Assembly: GCA_910588625.1 (NCBI GenBank)
Contig: CAJUQN010000071.1
Span: 1-14,352, forward strand
DNA length: 14,352 nt
Direction: 5' to 3'
Origin: an uncultured Oscillospiraceae bacterium
Lineage (GTDB): Bacteria > Bacillota > Clostridia > Oscillospirales > Oscillospiraceae
Each line of letters begins with the position of its first letter. Positions within the stretch are counted from its first letter, which is position 1. A program made the translations under genes and the position numbers. Positions 1 through 6,718 of this stretch are shown here, piece by piece. The notes below the pieces were generated by a model. It searched no databases and had not been told where the DNA came from. It saw nothing but the letters and a program-made list of their open reading frames with translations.

Positions 1-118
1 TCACCTACCAAGAGCTGTAAACGATCAAGCCATTGCAATCACAACTTTTGCCGCTCTTAGTTAGAGTAAGCTGTTTGGGCTTGCGAATAAGTCTCTCCAT
101 TTTTGTATATATAAACTA

Positions 119-442
119 TTAAAGGCCAAGTAAGTGTCCCAAACAACTGCCAGTCAGGTTTGCAAGTGTCGCGCTGGAAAATTGGCTAAGAAATTCACAG
201 GTAGCTGAACGTACCGCACTCCAATCGCGCTTCGACACATGATTGATGATTTTGTTAATTCCTTTTCTATCCGTTGAACCTATGCGCAATGATTTTTTCA
301 AATTTTCCAGTTCGATTATAATTTGCTCATATTCAGTCTCGGATGGTGTATCAAACTGCATCGGATGTACAACAGTCGCTCGATCACCAATTGCACAACC
401 GACAAAATTAGAATTTTCCATATGATAATCTGTTTCGCGCAT
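119..442 (-). CDS. Hypothetical small protein (107 aa)
   Basis: I do not recognise this protein. It begins at an ATG preceded by a strong Shine-Dalgarno (GGGGAGG, seven bases upstream) that overlaps the end of the upstream membrane-protein gene, so the two are probably translationally coupled. The N-terminal part contains a short NFVGCAIGDRATV stretch, the middle (about residues 33-52) is predicted helical and charged, and the C-terminus ends in a hydrophobic, glycine- and leucine-rich segment (LANLTGSCLGHLLGL) that could be a membrane-active or membrane-anchoring helix. An alternative ATG lies at residue 8. The DNA is poorer in G+C than the flagellin and conjugation genes, which suggests a separate origin. 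The coding call is fairly firm because of the ribosome binding site and the tight spacing; no function can be given. Confidence 0.65.
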   Translation of the reverse strand: MRETDYHMENSNFVGCAIGDRATVVHPMQFDTPSETEYEQIIIELENLKKSLRIGSTDRKGINKIINHVSKRDWSAVRSATCEFLSQFSSATLANLTGSCLGHLLGL

Positions 443-446
443 ACGA

Positions 447-941
447 TTACCTCCCCGTTACGCGAGAGTTTGGACCGATTGCCGAAGATGTAAAACTGCT
501 GTTTTTCATGTCAAAGATAACCGTGCTTTCTGGACGCGGATTCCGAATGATCTGAGTAATAACAGAAACAACTGTGTTTAAAAAGGCTTGATCCCCAAAA
601 ACAATAGAGTACGCAACTCCGGAATTTGTGACGATTGTAAGCCGCTTAGAATCACGTGCATTGATCAGTGCCACAAGCCAATAGCAGCCTATCGCTATCC
701 CCAAAATAGTTAAAAATAATCCGCCTAAAACGCTAACGTCACACATTTTTACTCCGATAAAAAATATAACGGCAGCCGCTGCGATGAGGACCAAACTGGG
801 ACGCTCCATATTTGACGTACTAAACAGGGAGATGTTACTAAGCTGAATGCAGGTTTCCGGAAGCTCTAAGCAGTTTCCTTGAATTCTCAGATAGTCGGTT
901 TTGATTGCTCTAACCTTTCCTGCAGTTACATTCGCTGTCAT
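447..941 (-). CDS. Two-helix membrane protein, DUF6232-like
   Basis: The open frame extends further upstream, but the ATG at 941 is chosen because it has a good ribosome binding site (GAAAGGATA) and because the extension runs through the terminator hairpin of the neighbouring gene. The 164-residue product starts with a short soluble region (VRAIKTDYLRIQGNCLELPETC), followed by two close hydrophobic helices at about residues 50-67 and 73-93, then a cytoplasmic domain with the pattern LTIVTNSGVAYSIVFGDQAFLNTVVSVITQII. This layout (short beta segment, helical hairpin, then an L-I-T-x-SG region and an amphipathic helix) resembles the DUF6232 family, whose function is unknown. The family assignment is from memory of the pattern and only moderately sure. 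It is probably cotranscribed with the downstream 107-residue gene, four bases away. Confidence 0.7.
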   Translation of the reverse strand: MTANVTAGKVRAIKTDYLRIQGNCLELPETCIQLSNISLFSTSNMERPSLVLIAAAAVIFFIGVKMCDVSVLGGLFLTILGIAIGCYWLVALINARDSKRLTIVTNSGVAYSIVFGDQAFLNTVVSVITQIIRNPRPESTVIFDMKNSSFTSSAIGPNSRVTGR

Positions 942-990
942 AGAAGATATCCTTTCCGTCAAAGCTCGACCAATCATAATTGCAAATAAA

Positions 991-1032
991 GGCGGTGAGG
1001 GAGAACACGCATTCCAATCTCCCTTCACCGCC
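991..1032 (-). terminator. Rho-independent terminator after the 214/215-aa gene
   Basis: The arms GGCGGTGAGGGAGA and TCTCCCTTCACCGCC form a long G+C-rich stem with one bulged base. On the minus strand the stem is followed by TTTATTT. It lies just after the stop codon of the 1053-1700 gene, so it probably ends that transcript and separates it from the two genes further left. Confidence 0.8.
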
Positions 1033-1052
1033 GGATTTGTTATGTTATAGAT

Positions 1053-1700
1053 TTACAGCGGCTCAATGTTCAGTTTCCCGCCATCCTTTACCTTTGCGGC
1101 AGAGGTGTCGCCATCTCCGCTGGCGGCGATGGGGTCGGAATTGAACACATGAATGGAGTTTCCGCTGGTGGTTTGGATGGTAAGCATCTCTACGAACAGG
1201 AATACCTCGGTGGGGACCATGCTCAGACCCTCAACCTGGAATGTGCCAGAAACATGATACTCCTGGGTTTCCGTGGAGAAATTCTTTTCCAACGCATGAA
1301 CCTTTGTAACATCCGTATCTGTAATGGTCTCCTTCTTCTGATCCTTGTGGTGCTCATAGTCGGACTGGCTGTTGCTGTGGAACCACAGCCACCAGTCAGA
1401 ATGGTTGTTCTTTTTTTCGCACTCATCCAGATGCTCCAGAACCGTCTGATCCAGATGGGTGCGCAACTCATCGGTCGTGGCCTGATAGGAGTGCTGCTTA
1501 AAGCTGCTCACCTTGATGTCCACAGTCAGCGTACCGATAGCTCCTTTGGTAAGAGATGCGCCCGCCTTGAGCAACTGGCCGTAGCCATGGCTGACTTCAA
1601 ACTTGCTGTAATCGACAGACTCACCCGCCGCGCGGAGTTGGTTAAAGGTAGCACTGTCGGTCAAAATAACATCCTTCAAAATATTGAGCTTTTCCATCAT
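1053..1700 (-). CDS. Hypothetical soluble protein (215 aa)
   Basis: I do not recognise this protein. Two adjacent ATG codons start it; the ribosome binding site AAAGGAC is four bases before the first one, so translation may equally begin at the second (214 aa). There is no signal peptide or membrane segment. The N-terminal half (about residues 20-85) has alternating hydrophobic and polar residues typical of beta strands (GTLTVDIKVSSFKQHSY), the middle (about 92-125) is rich in His, Trp, Asp and Lys (HSDWWLWFHSNSQSDYEHHKDQKK), and the C-terminal part is again beta-like (YHVSGTFQVEGLSMVPTEVFLFVEML). A strong terminator follows. It could be a small beta-sandwich protein, possibly metal binding, but that is only an impression from composition. 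Confidence 0.75.
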   Translation of the reverse strand: MMEKLNILKDVILTDSATFNQLRAAGESVDYSKFEVSHGYGQLLKAGASLTKGAIGTLTVDIKVSSFKQHSYQATTDELRTHLDQTVLEHLDECEKKNNHSDWWLWFHSNSQSDYEHHKDQKKETITDTDVTKVHALEKNFSTETQEYHVSGTFQVEGLSMVPTEVFLFVEMLTIQTTSGNSIHVFNSDPIAASGDGDTSAAKVKDGGKLNIEPL

Positions 1701-2053
1701 AATTGTCCTTTCTATAATACAGCTATCTATATGGACGGTTTATAATTTGCCTGCGAACTGAGCGCGCTGCTCACTCGCAATATGCTGCATATCCGGATAA
1801 ATCGTGCTTTCGTGGAAACCAAGCTGCTCTGTCGTACACTTCGGGAGCATTGCGGTCTCGGCGCTGTGTTTATATCATGAAGTTTGCGGCCATATGGCCA
1901 TATACTGTTCAGAATGTTTGACTGTGTACTCCGCACGTTGGACAGTTGGGATTAGTTCTCTTTGATATGCAGCGAGGGCGGGCCGAAGCCCGCCCTCGGT
2001 TGCTGGGTTTATGCCATGCGTTTTGTTCCAAAAACAACGCTATGCGCAGCTTC
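1701..2053. other. Non-coding gap between flagellin and left-end genes
   Basis: This stretch of about 350 bases holds no convincing gene. It contains the flagellin-distal hairpin (1973-1998), a 12-bp perfect palindrome GGCCATATGGCC at 1888-1899 with GGCCATAT repeated directly beside it, and presumably the promoter of the 1053-1700 gene. A weak extended -10 (TGTATTATAG on the minus strand, near 1705-1715) is the best promoter guess, with no good -35. Confidence 0.5.
1973..1998 (-). terminator. Strong hairpin after the flagellin gene
   Basis: CGAGGGCGGGC pairs perfectly with GCCCGCCCTCG around a four-base loop; on the minus strand the loop is TTCG, a very stable tetraloop. It lies 55 bases past the flagellin stop codon. 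No clear U-run follows on the minus strand, so it may act as a terminator or as a 3'-end stabilising hairpin. Confidence 0.65.
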
Positions 2054-5000
2054 TTACTGGAGGAGCTGGAGCACACCCTGGGGCACCTGGTTGGCCTGGG
2101 CCAGCATGGCCTGGGCGGACTGGATCAGGATGTTGTTCTTGGTGTAGGCCATCATCTCGGCGGCTACGTCGGTGTCGCGGATGGTGGACTCGGCATCCTG
2201 GATGTTCTCGGTCATGACGCTGAGGTTGTTGATGGTGTGGTCCAGACGGTTCTGGGTGGCACCCAGGGTGCCGCGCACGTCGGATACCGTGTTGATGGCG
2301 GCCTTGATGACATCAACAGCCTTAGCGGCGCTGTCCTGGTCGCTGATCTTGATCTTGTCCAGACCCAGGGAGGCGGCGTGCATATCCTGGATGTCCACCT
2401 TCAGCTGGTTGTAGTCATCAGCGGTGTCGCCGATTTGAAGGGTGAGAGACCTGCCCTTCACCGCAGTGGTCGCGGCGGTGCTGTAGCTGAACTGAGCGGC
2501 CATGTTCTCGAAGGTGCTCAAGTCCTCCTCAGTCTGACCGACCTTTTCCAGGAAGCTGATGTTCTCGCCGTCGAAACCAGCGGCCTCGAACACGCTGTTG
2601 TTCTTGGTTAGGTTGGTCAGCTGGATGTAGGCATCGCGCAACACATCCTTGGACTTGGACAGGTCAATGAGGGTAGCGCCGTCGGCGGCCTCGGTGGTGC
2701 TGTCTGCGCCCACCTTGAAGGTGAACGTCTGGTCGGCCACCTTGAAGGTGTTGCCGTCCTTCACGATGTCATCCAGCTTGAAGATGGTGCTGGCAAGACG
2801 CTCGCCGTTGACCACAGAACCCTCGGAGATCAGGCTGGTGTCCACCAGGAAGTCAGTGACCTCGCCGCCCTCAGCACCGGCCTTGGCCTCAGTGACCTCG
2901 GTTACAGTGCCCTTGCCGCTCACAGCGCGGGAGGTGGAAGTCTCAATGGTGGAAGCGTCCGCGCCGCCGGTGGCGGGGTCGATAGCTTTCTTCTGGGTGA
3001 AGATGATGTTGCCGTCGGCGTCAGAGGTCACGGTGAAATCATCAAACGCACCGCCGGTCAGCAGGGCCGCGACAGCCGCAGCCTGGTCCTCAGCGTTTTG
3101 AGCATTACCCGCACCCGTCTGAATATCGCCGCTTCCGTCATCCTTAAAGGTGATGGTCTTCTCGGTGTCGCCCAGCTTGATGGTCAGCGTGTCACCGTCC
3201 TTGAATGCGGTTCCAATCTTCAGGTTCCACGAGGCGGCGGTGGCGTTGGCAGCGCCGGTGTTATCGGTGGCCAGGGTGGCGGGAAGGGCGGCCGCACTAC
3301 TAGTTACAGAACTGCCTGCAACAACATTGCCCGCAGTAAGGACGTTTGTGGTGTTGCTTGCCGTAGCCTGCTCCAACGTAATCGAGCCGTCGCCGTTGTC
3401 AGTGACGGTAAAAGTGCCACCAGCAGTGCCAATACCGCCGGCTTCTTGCAGTGCAGCTGCAACAGCGGTCGCGATATCCTGCGCGCTGGTGCTGTTAGGC
3501 TTTGCAACAGTCGCACTGGCAGTACCTGCACTGTCAATCTTGATCGTTTGACCAAGAATCTTCACCTGGTCGTTGTTCTGGAAGTCGCAATTGTTGAAGT
3601 CCAGCTTCCACTTGCCCTTGTTAGTACCGTCCGCAACTTGGAGTTCTTCCAGTTTGGGAGCAGCAGCTGCTACACCGTTGACATTCTTGTTATTTGCAAT
3701 AACAGGAGCGGTGCTGCTTCCGGCCACCTTTTCGGTGAGGGTCAGCTTGTCGCCATCAGCAACGGCGGTAAACTCGGAATCCTCCGCTGCGTTGAAGTAG
3801 GCAGCCAGGTTGGCAACGGTATCCTTTGTGGTAGCACCAACCTCAATGCGGCCCTTCGCCACGTCACCCTGGCCCTTGCTCACGAAGGTGACGGTGGAAC
3901 TGCCAATCGTATAAGTTTCGCCTCTTGCGGCATTTGCGGTAAAGGTAAGGGAGTGGGTGATAGGCTTACCAGCATCAAACTCGGTGCCCACGGCCACGGG
4001 ATTGACAACACCCACCACTTCGCCCGCGCCGGAAATCTCCGCCGTCAGAGCGTTGGCCGGATCGGCGTTGACCTGCGTGAAGGTCAGCGTACCCGCGCCG
4101 TCATCCTTCACGGTCCAGTTGGCATCGCCCGCGAACAGGTTGGCAATGGCAGTGGCTTGGTTGTTGGCAGTGTTGACAGAGTTCACGTCGATGTTGCCAG
4201 TTTTACCAGAGCCGTCGGTGGAATCAAAGAACGTAACCTCTTTGCCGCCAATCTTCAAGGTCTCGCCTGCACCAAAAGCATTGTCAATCTTATAGGTGTA
4301 CTCACCGGCGGTGCCCTTGGAGGCGGATTTAGAGGCGGTGATGCTCTTGGGAGCATCTACGATTTGGCCCTCGGTCAACGGGGCGGATTTCTGGGTGAAG
4401 GTCAGCTTATTACCGCTGGCCGTCACGGTGAACGCCTGGTCACTGCCGTCGGCACTCTTGAAGTTGACAGTCTTATCGGGGGTAGAGCCATCATACTTGG
4501 CCGCCAGAGCGGAGACGATTTCGTTGGCAGACATCTCTTTTCCATTGGCCACGCCGTCCAGGGTCAACTTAGTGTCGCCTACCTTCAGCGTAAAGGTATC
4601 GTCCTCGCCGTTGGCGAAGGTCACATTACCCAGAGTGGCGGTGAAGGAGGTGCCGATGGGCCCCTCAGTTTTCTTGTTCAGCACGGTGTCCACACCCAGG
4701 CCGTCACCGGCGGGGGGGAGGAAGGTCTCGCCTGCAAAGGTCTCGGCCAGCTGAGTAGCCACGGCCTTGCCGTTCATGTCGCCATTCAGCAGCTTGATAC
4801 CGTTGAAGTTGGCGCTGTCGGCGATGCGGTTGATCTCGGCGTTGAGCTGGTCCATTTCCTTCTGGAGCTGGAGGCGGTCGGTGGTGTTGTCATAGGTGCC
4901 GTTGGCGGACTGAGTAGCCAGCTCCACCATGCGGTTGAGCATATCATGCACCTCGGTCAGAGCACCCTCGGCGGTCTGCACCAGGGAAATGCCGTCCTTG

Positions 5001-5197
5001 GCGTTCTTCTGGGCGGTTTCCAGGCCGGTGATCTGAGCGCGCATCTTCTCGGAAATAGCCAGACCAGCGGCGTCGTCACCGGCGCGGTTGATCTTGTAAC
5101 CGGAGGACAGCTTCTCCAGGTTGGCCTTCATCGCGGACACGTTGTTGGTGTAGTTGCGATATGCGTTCATCGCCATTATGTTATGCTGAATCCTCAT
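2054..5197 (-). CDS. fliC: Giant flagellin (1047 aa)
   Basis: Structural protein of the flagellar filament, exported by the flagellar type III apparatus. The start is the ATG giving MRIQHNIMAMNAYRNY, the canonical flagellin N-terminus, with a GAGAGGAAG ribosome binding site; an in-frame upstream extension is not flagellin-like. D0/D1 N-terminal helices occupy about residues 1-155 (LSSGYKINRAGDDAAGLAISEKMR at 31-53; VELATQSANGTYDNTTDR in the D1 helix that includes the TLR5 contact region), and D1/D0 C-terminal helices about 915-1047, ending QANQVPQGVLQLLQ. Common flagellins are 270-550 residues; here the surface-exposed insert is about 760 residues. It is built of six similar modules (near 182-270, 298-376, 415-490, 529-610, 656-736 and 796-886), each a GDT/IGG beta turn, an alanine-rich helix, then F-T-V-x-D-G-x-LTFTQK. 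Length and modular repeats suggest a thick or decorated filament surface. No other flagellar structural gene is present, so it is an additional, accessory flagellin. Two csrA genes lie directly upstream. Confidence 0.97.
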   Translation of the reverse strand: MRIQHNIMAMNAYRNYTNNVSAMKANLEKLSSGYKINRAGDDAAGLAISEKMRAQITGLETAQKNAKDGISLVQTAEGALTEVHDMLNRMVELATQSANGTYDNTTDRLQLQKEMDQLNAEINRIADSANFNGIKLLNGDMNGKAVATQLAETFAGETFLPPAGDGLGVDTVLNKKTEGPIGTSFTATLGNVTFANGEDDTFTLKVGDTKLTLDGVANGKEMSANEIVSALAAKYDGSTPDKTVNFKSADGSDQAFTVTASGNKLTFTQKSAPLTEGQIVDAPKSITASKSASKGTAGEYTYKIDNAFGAGETLKIGGKEVTFFDSTDGSGKTGNIDVNSVNTANNQATAIANLFAGDANWTVKDDGAGTLTFTQVNADPANALTAEISGAGEVVGVVNPVAVGTEFDAGKPITHSLTFTANAARGETYTIGSSTVTFVSKGQGDVAKGRIEVGATTKDTVANLAAYFNAAEDSEFTAVADGDKLTLTEKVAGSSTAPVIANNKNVNGVAAAAPKLEELQVADGTNKGKWKLDFNNCDFQNNDQVKILGQTIKIDSAGTASATVAKPNSTSAQDIATAVAAALQEAGGIGTAGGTFTVTDNGDGSITLEQATASNTTNVLTAGNVVAGSSVTSSAAALPATLATDNTGAANATAASWNLKIGTAFKDGDTLTIKLGDTEKTITFKDDGSGDIQTGAGNAQNAEDQAAAVAALLTGGAFDDFTVTSDADGNIIFTQKKAIDPATGGADASTIETSTSRAVSGKGTVTEVTEAKAGAEGGEVTDFLVDTSLISEGSVVNGERLASTIFKLDDIVKDGNTFKVADQTFTFKVGADSTTEAADGATLIDLSKSKDVLRDAYIQLTNLTKNNSVFEAAGFDGENISFLEKVGQTEEDLSTFENMAAQFSYSTAATTAVKGRSLTLQIGDTADDYNQLKVDIQDMHAASLGLDKIKISDQDSAAKAVDVIKAAINTVSDVRGTLGATQNRLDHTINNLSVMTENIQDAESTIRDTDVAAEMMAYTKNNILIQSAQAMLAQANQVPQGVLQLLQ

Positions 5198-5354
5198 TTT
5201 ATAAATCTTCCTCTCAAATAAAATGATTTTGGGGTTTTGCGGTTCCGGTGCGCCAATGCGTCCCTGCACTGACGCTGGGTGGAGTACCTTCCGGCGATTC
5301 GCTGTGGCCCCAGCAGTTGGCCGTTTGGTACGGGACTATATTTCAACCGGCTCG
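5198..5354 (-). promoter_or_regulatory. Flagellin leader with GGA motifs
   Basis: This is the 157-base gap between csrA and the flagellin gene, read on the minus strand. It contains several GGA triplets: CCGGAAGG, AGGGACG, ACCGGAACC, and one inside the ribosome binding site GAGAGGAAG. CsrA is known to bind GGA motifs in the leader of Bacillus hag, including one over the Shine-Dalgarno, so this leader is a plausible CsrA target. I find no good sigma-28 (CCGATAT) or sigma-A promoter here, so flagellin mRNA may depend on upstream transcription. Confidence 0.4.
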
Positions 5355-5723
5355 TCAGCCGTTTGAAACCTGATTGGGAGGTTCGCTCTGCACAGGCGGG
5401 AACATATGATTCAACTGCCGCCGCAGGGCCTGCACATCACCGTCCCTGCCGTCCATTCTGTTCAGCAGTGACCGCATAGCAAGGAGGGCCTGGGCTTTAC
5501 TCCGATCCCACGGAATTTCCCTCTTGTGATAGCGGGGGGCTTCGTACACACAGCCTGGGCGGGGACCGCCCTCACGTTCCAGGACCTTTCCCCGCACAAC
5601 GGGAACTTCGCGGGGAGCCTCGATCACCAGCTTGCAGCGATCACCACTGATGCGGTCAAGCTGTACCACTACGTTACTTCCAATGGTCAAATATTCGCCC
5701 TGATTCAACCCTAAACAAAGCAT
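5355..5723 (-). CDS. csrA: CsrA-family RNA-binding regulator with C-terminal extension (122 aa)
   Basis: CsrA proteins are small homodimers that bind GGA motifs in mRNA leaders and block translation; in Bacillus the target is the flagellin mRNA. The start at 5723 is set by AAAGGAG eight bases upstream and by the CsrA-type opening MLCLGLNQGEYLTIG; the longer frame is not CsrA-like. Residues 1-50 follow the CsrA fold, with G9-E10, the IG pair and APREVPVVRG aligning with the E. coli APKEVSVHRE region that carries R44. The positions equivalent to R6 and R7 are Leu and Asn, so the RNA contact surface differs from E. coli CsrA. A further 60-70 residues follow, starting with LEREGGPRPGCVYE, which is shared with the neighbouring paralogue, and then an Arg-rich helical tail (about 75-110). 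Its position just before a flagellin gene supports a role in flagellin control. Confidence 0.88.
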   Translation of the reverse strand: MLCLGLNQGEYLTIGSNVVVQLDRISGDRCKLVIEAPREVPVVRGKVLEREGGPRPGCVYEAPRYHKREIPWDRSKAQALLAMRSLLNRMDGRDGDVQALRRQLNHMFPPVQSEPPNQVSNG

Positions 5724-5744
5724 GATTGCCGCTCCTTTCTTTTG

Positions 5745-5772
5745 ATGCGGTACGAAATCCATTCTCCCGCAT
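5745..5772 (-). promoter_or_regulatory. Hairpin with GGA in loop before csrA (5355-5723)
   Basis: On the minus strand ATGCGG pairs with CCGCAT around a 16-base loop that contains ATGGATT. It lies between the two csrA genes, overlapping the end of the upstream one, about 20 bases before the ribosome binding site. A GGA in a hairpin loop is the usual CsrA recognition element. The stem is short, so confidence is modest. Confidence 0.35.
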
Positions 5773-5777
5773 GATAA

Positions 5778-6002
5778 TCAGCTACCAGCGTTTTTTCTTG
5801 CCTTTTTCACTTTCGCAGATTGCTGGTCGTACAGGCAATGCGGACGATCTCCGCCATTCCGCTCCAGCACTTCTCCCCGAAGGATGGCTTTGTCTCTGGG
5901 GGCCTGCACGGAAACCTTGATGGTAGAGTTGGTGAATACCTGGATCACAATGTCCTCACCAATGGTCAGGTACTCACCGTCATTAAGCTGCAACGATAAC
6001 AT
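5778..6002 (-). CDS. csrA: CsrA-family RNA-binding regulator (74 aa)
   Basis: Second CsrA paralogue, close to the standard CsrA length. It starts at an ATG with AAAGGAG seven bases upstream. Residues 1-55 match the family: MLSLQLNDGEYLTIGEDIVIQV, then IKVSVQAPRDKAILRGEVLER. As in its neighbour, the usual Arg6-Arg7 pair is Leu-Asn, while G9-E10, the IG pair and the Arg at the R44 position are kept. It shares the post-domain motif RGxVLERxGGxRPxCxY with the 122-residue paralogue and ends in a short Lys-rich tail (KVKKARKN). The two CsrAs could form hetero- or homodimers and control the flagellin downstream, each other, or the resident flagellin mRNA of the host; which one is not shown by sequence. 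Confidence 0.87.
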   Translation of the reverse strand: MLSLQLNDGEYLTIGEDIVIQVFTNSTIKVSVQAPRDKAILRGEVLERNGGDRPHCLYDQQSAKVKKARKNAGS

Positions 6003-6023
6003 GGCGGACTCCTTTCATCTTTC

Positions 6024-6043
6024 CTGCTCCATCCATGGAGCAG
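6024..6043 (-). promoter_or_regulatory. Candidate CsrA-binding hairpin before csrA (5778-6002)
   Basis: On the minus strand the stem CTGCTCC/GGAGCAG is perfect and closes a six-base loop ATGGAT. A GGA in a small hairpin loop, with the surrounding AUGGAUG close to the CsrA consensus (ARGGAUG), is a textbook CsrA site. It lies between the resolvase-like gene and the csrA start, about 10 bases before the ribosome binding site, so autoregulation of csrA is a reasonable inference. Confidence 0.5.
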
Positions 6044-6052
6044 CTAATGCCA

Positions 6053-6472
6053 TCAAACAGCATCGTCAGCGGGGTGCTCACGTTGCATAGCCGCATCGTA
6101 AAATGTGCTGCGCGGCAATTCACAGGCGTCTGCCGCTTCTTGCAGCGTCATTTGCTTGTTTCGCCAAGCCCGACAAACCTCGGCAAAGTTTTCCGGCAGT
6201 TCCCGCTTTGCTCGACCAAACCGAACACCTTTTGCTTTCGCAGCGGCAATACCCTCGGCTTGTTTCTGTCGGTTTTTCTCCCGACGCCGCTGGTCAGCCA
6301 CGGCTAGAAACAGGTCAGAGACAAAATCACTTAGTAGCTCTTTACTGCGGGAAGCATTGACTGCGGACAAATCTGATGCAATCTCGACAGCCAATACGTT
6401 CAGCTTGGCTTGGAGCTGTTCCTCGTCAGTCTTGGAGAGTGAACGGAGCTTCTGCTGAGAAACCTTTGCCAT
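6053..6472 (-). CDS. Resolvase-like DNA-binding protein lacking the catalytic domain (139 aa)
   Basis: This protein matches only the C-terminal part of small serine recombinases. Residues 48-86 (FVSDLFLAVADQRRREKNRQ, then KQAEGIAAAKAKGVRFG) correspond to the long dimerisation helix E and the following linker, and about 90-130 (LPENFAEVCRAW, then LQEAADACELPRSTFYDA) to the helix-turn-helix. The catalytic fold with the YxRVS serine motif and the DRLGR arginines is absent; residues 1-45 are an unrelated helical segment. It is a full-length paralogue of the 7910-8380 product. The ATG at 6472 is chosen because GAGGG lies nine bases upstream; the open frame runs on to 6505. It follows the guide-RNA region of the dead TnpB and precedes the csrA pair. 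Likely a dimeric DNA-binding regulator rather than a recombinase (inference). Confidence 0.85.
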   Translation of the reverse strand: MAKVSQQKLRSLSKTDEEQLQAKLNVLAVEIASDLSAVNASRSKELLSDFVSDLFLAVADQRRREKNRQKQAEGIAAAKAKGVRFGRAKRELPENFAEVCRAWRNKQMTLQEAADACELPRSTFYDAAMQREHPADDAV

Positions 6473-6510
6473 ATGCGATTCCCTCATTCCGCTTTCGCGG
6501 CTCACACAAA

Positions 6511-6718
6511 AGAATTTAATATTGTGTTGAGTGGACTGCCCCGAAGGGCTTCAAGCGCGTCCTCAAATGGAGTTGCCCTCTTTTATTCCCACCTGACGGC
6601 TCGGAAAGTGCTGATCTCACAGGCAAAGTGTTTTGCCGGTCAGATCAGCGCTCTCCGCCGTGCGCATGGGCATTCACCGCTGTCCCTGGCGGATAGCTAG
6701 GTTATATATGAAACAGCG
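6511..6718 (-). ncRNA. Candidate omega-RNA-like guide RNA of the dead TnpB
   Basis: The roughly 210 bases after the tnpB-like stop codon have the structure expected of a TnpB guide RNA scaffold on the minus strand. A nested stem GCTGATCT/AGATCAGC (6649-6642 and 6617-6610) holds the inner stem GGCAAA/TTTGCC. Near the 3' end a GCCC-TTCG-GGGC hairpin (6549-6538) is followed by AGTCCAC (6537-6531), the usual kind of IS605-type right end. The guide should begin at 6530 and read TCAACACAATATTAAA onward. A short AACACAA/TTTTGTGT inverted repeat overlaps the guide end. The 5' end is not defined and may lie inside the tnpB-like gene. No match to the guide was found by eye elsewhere in the window, so its target would be outside. 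Confidence 0.65.

Noticed and set aside
5..100. 31-codon minus-strand frame ending in SCDCNGLIVYSSW, looking a little like a peptide precursor
   Set aside because: It follows the 107-residue gene but has no Shine-Dalgarno before its ATG and no partner modification gene is in view.
1888..1899. Palindrome GGCCATATGGCC with an adjacent GGCCATAT repeat
   Set aside because: Too short and isolated to name a function; could be chance.
1727..1936. 69-codon minus-strand frame in the gap left of the flagellin
   Set aside because: No ribosome binding site, composition unlike a protein, and it crosses the GGCCATATGGCC palindrome.
3098..5221. Very long plus-strand open frame (707 codons)
   Set aside because: It is fully antisense to the flagellin gene and arises from its codon bias; the translation has no recognisable domain and no ribosome binding site.
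5198..5354. Target of the candidate guide in the accessory flagellin leader
   Set aside because: No match of the guide or its complement was found there or elsewhere in the window by eye.
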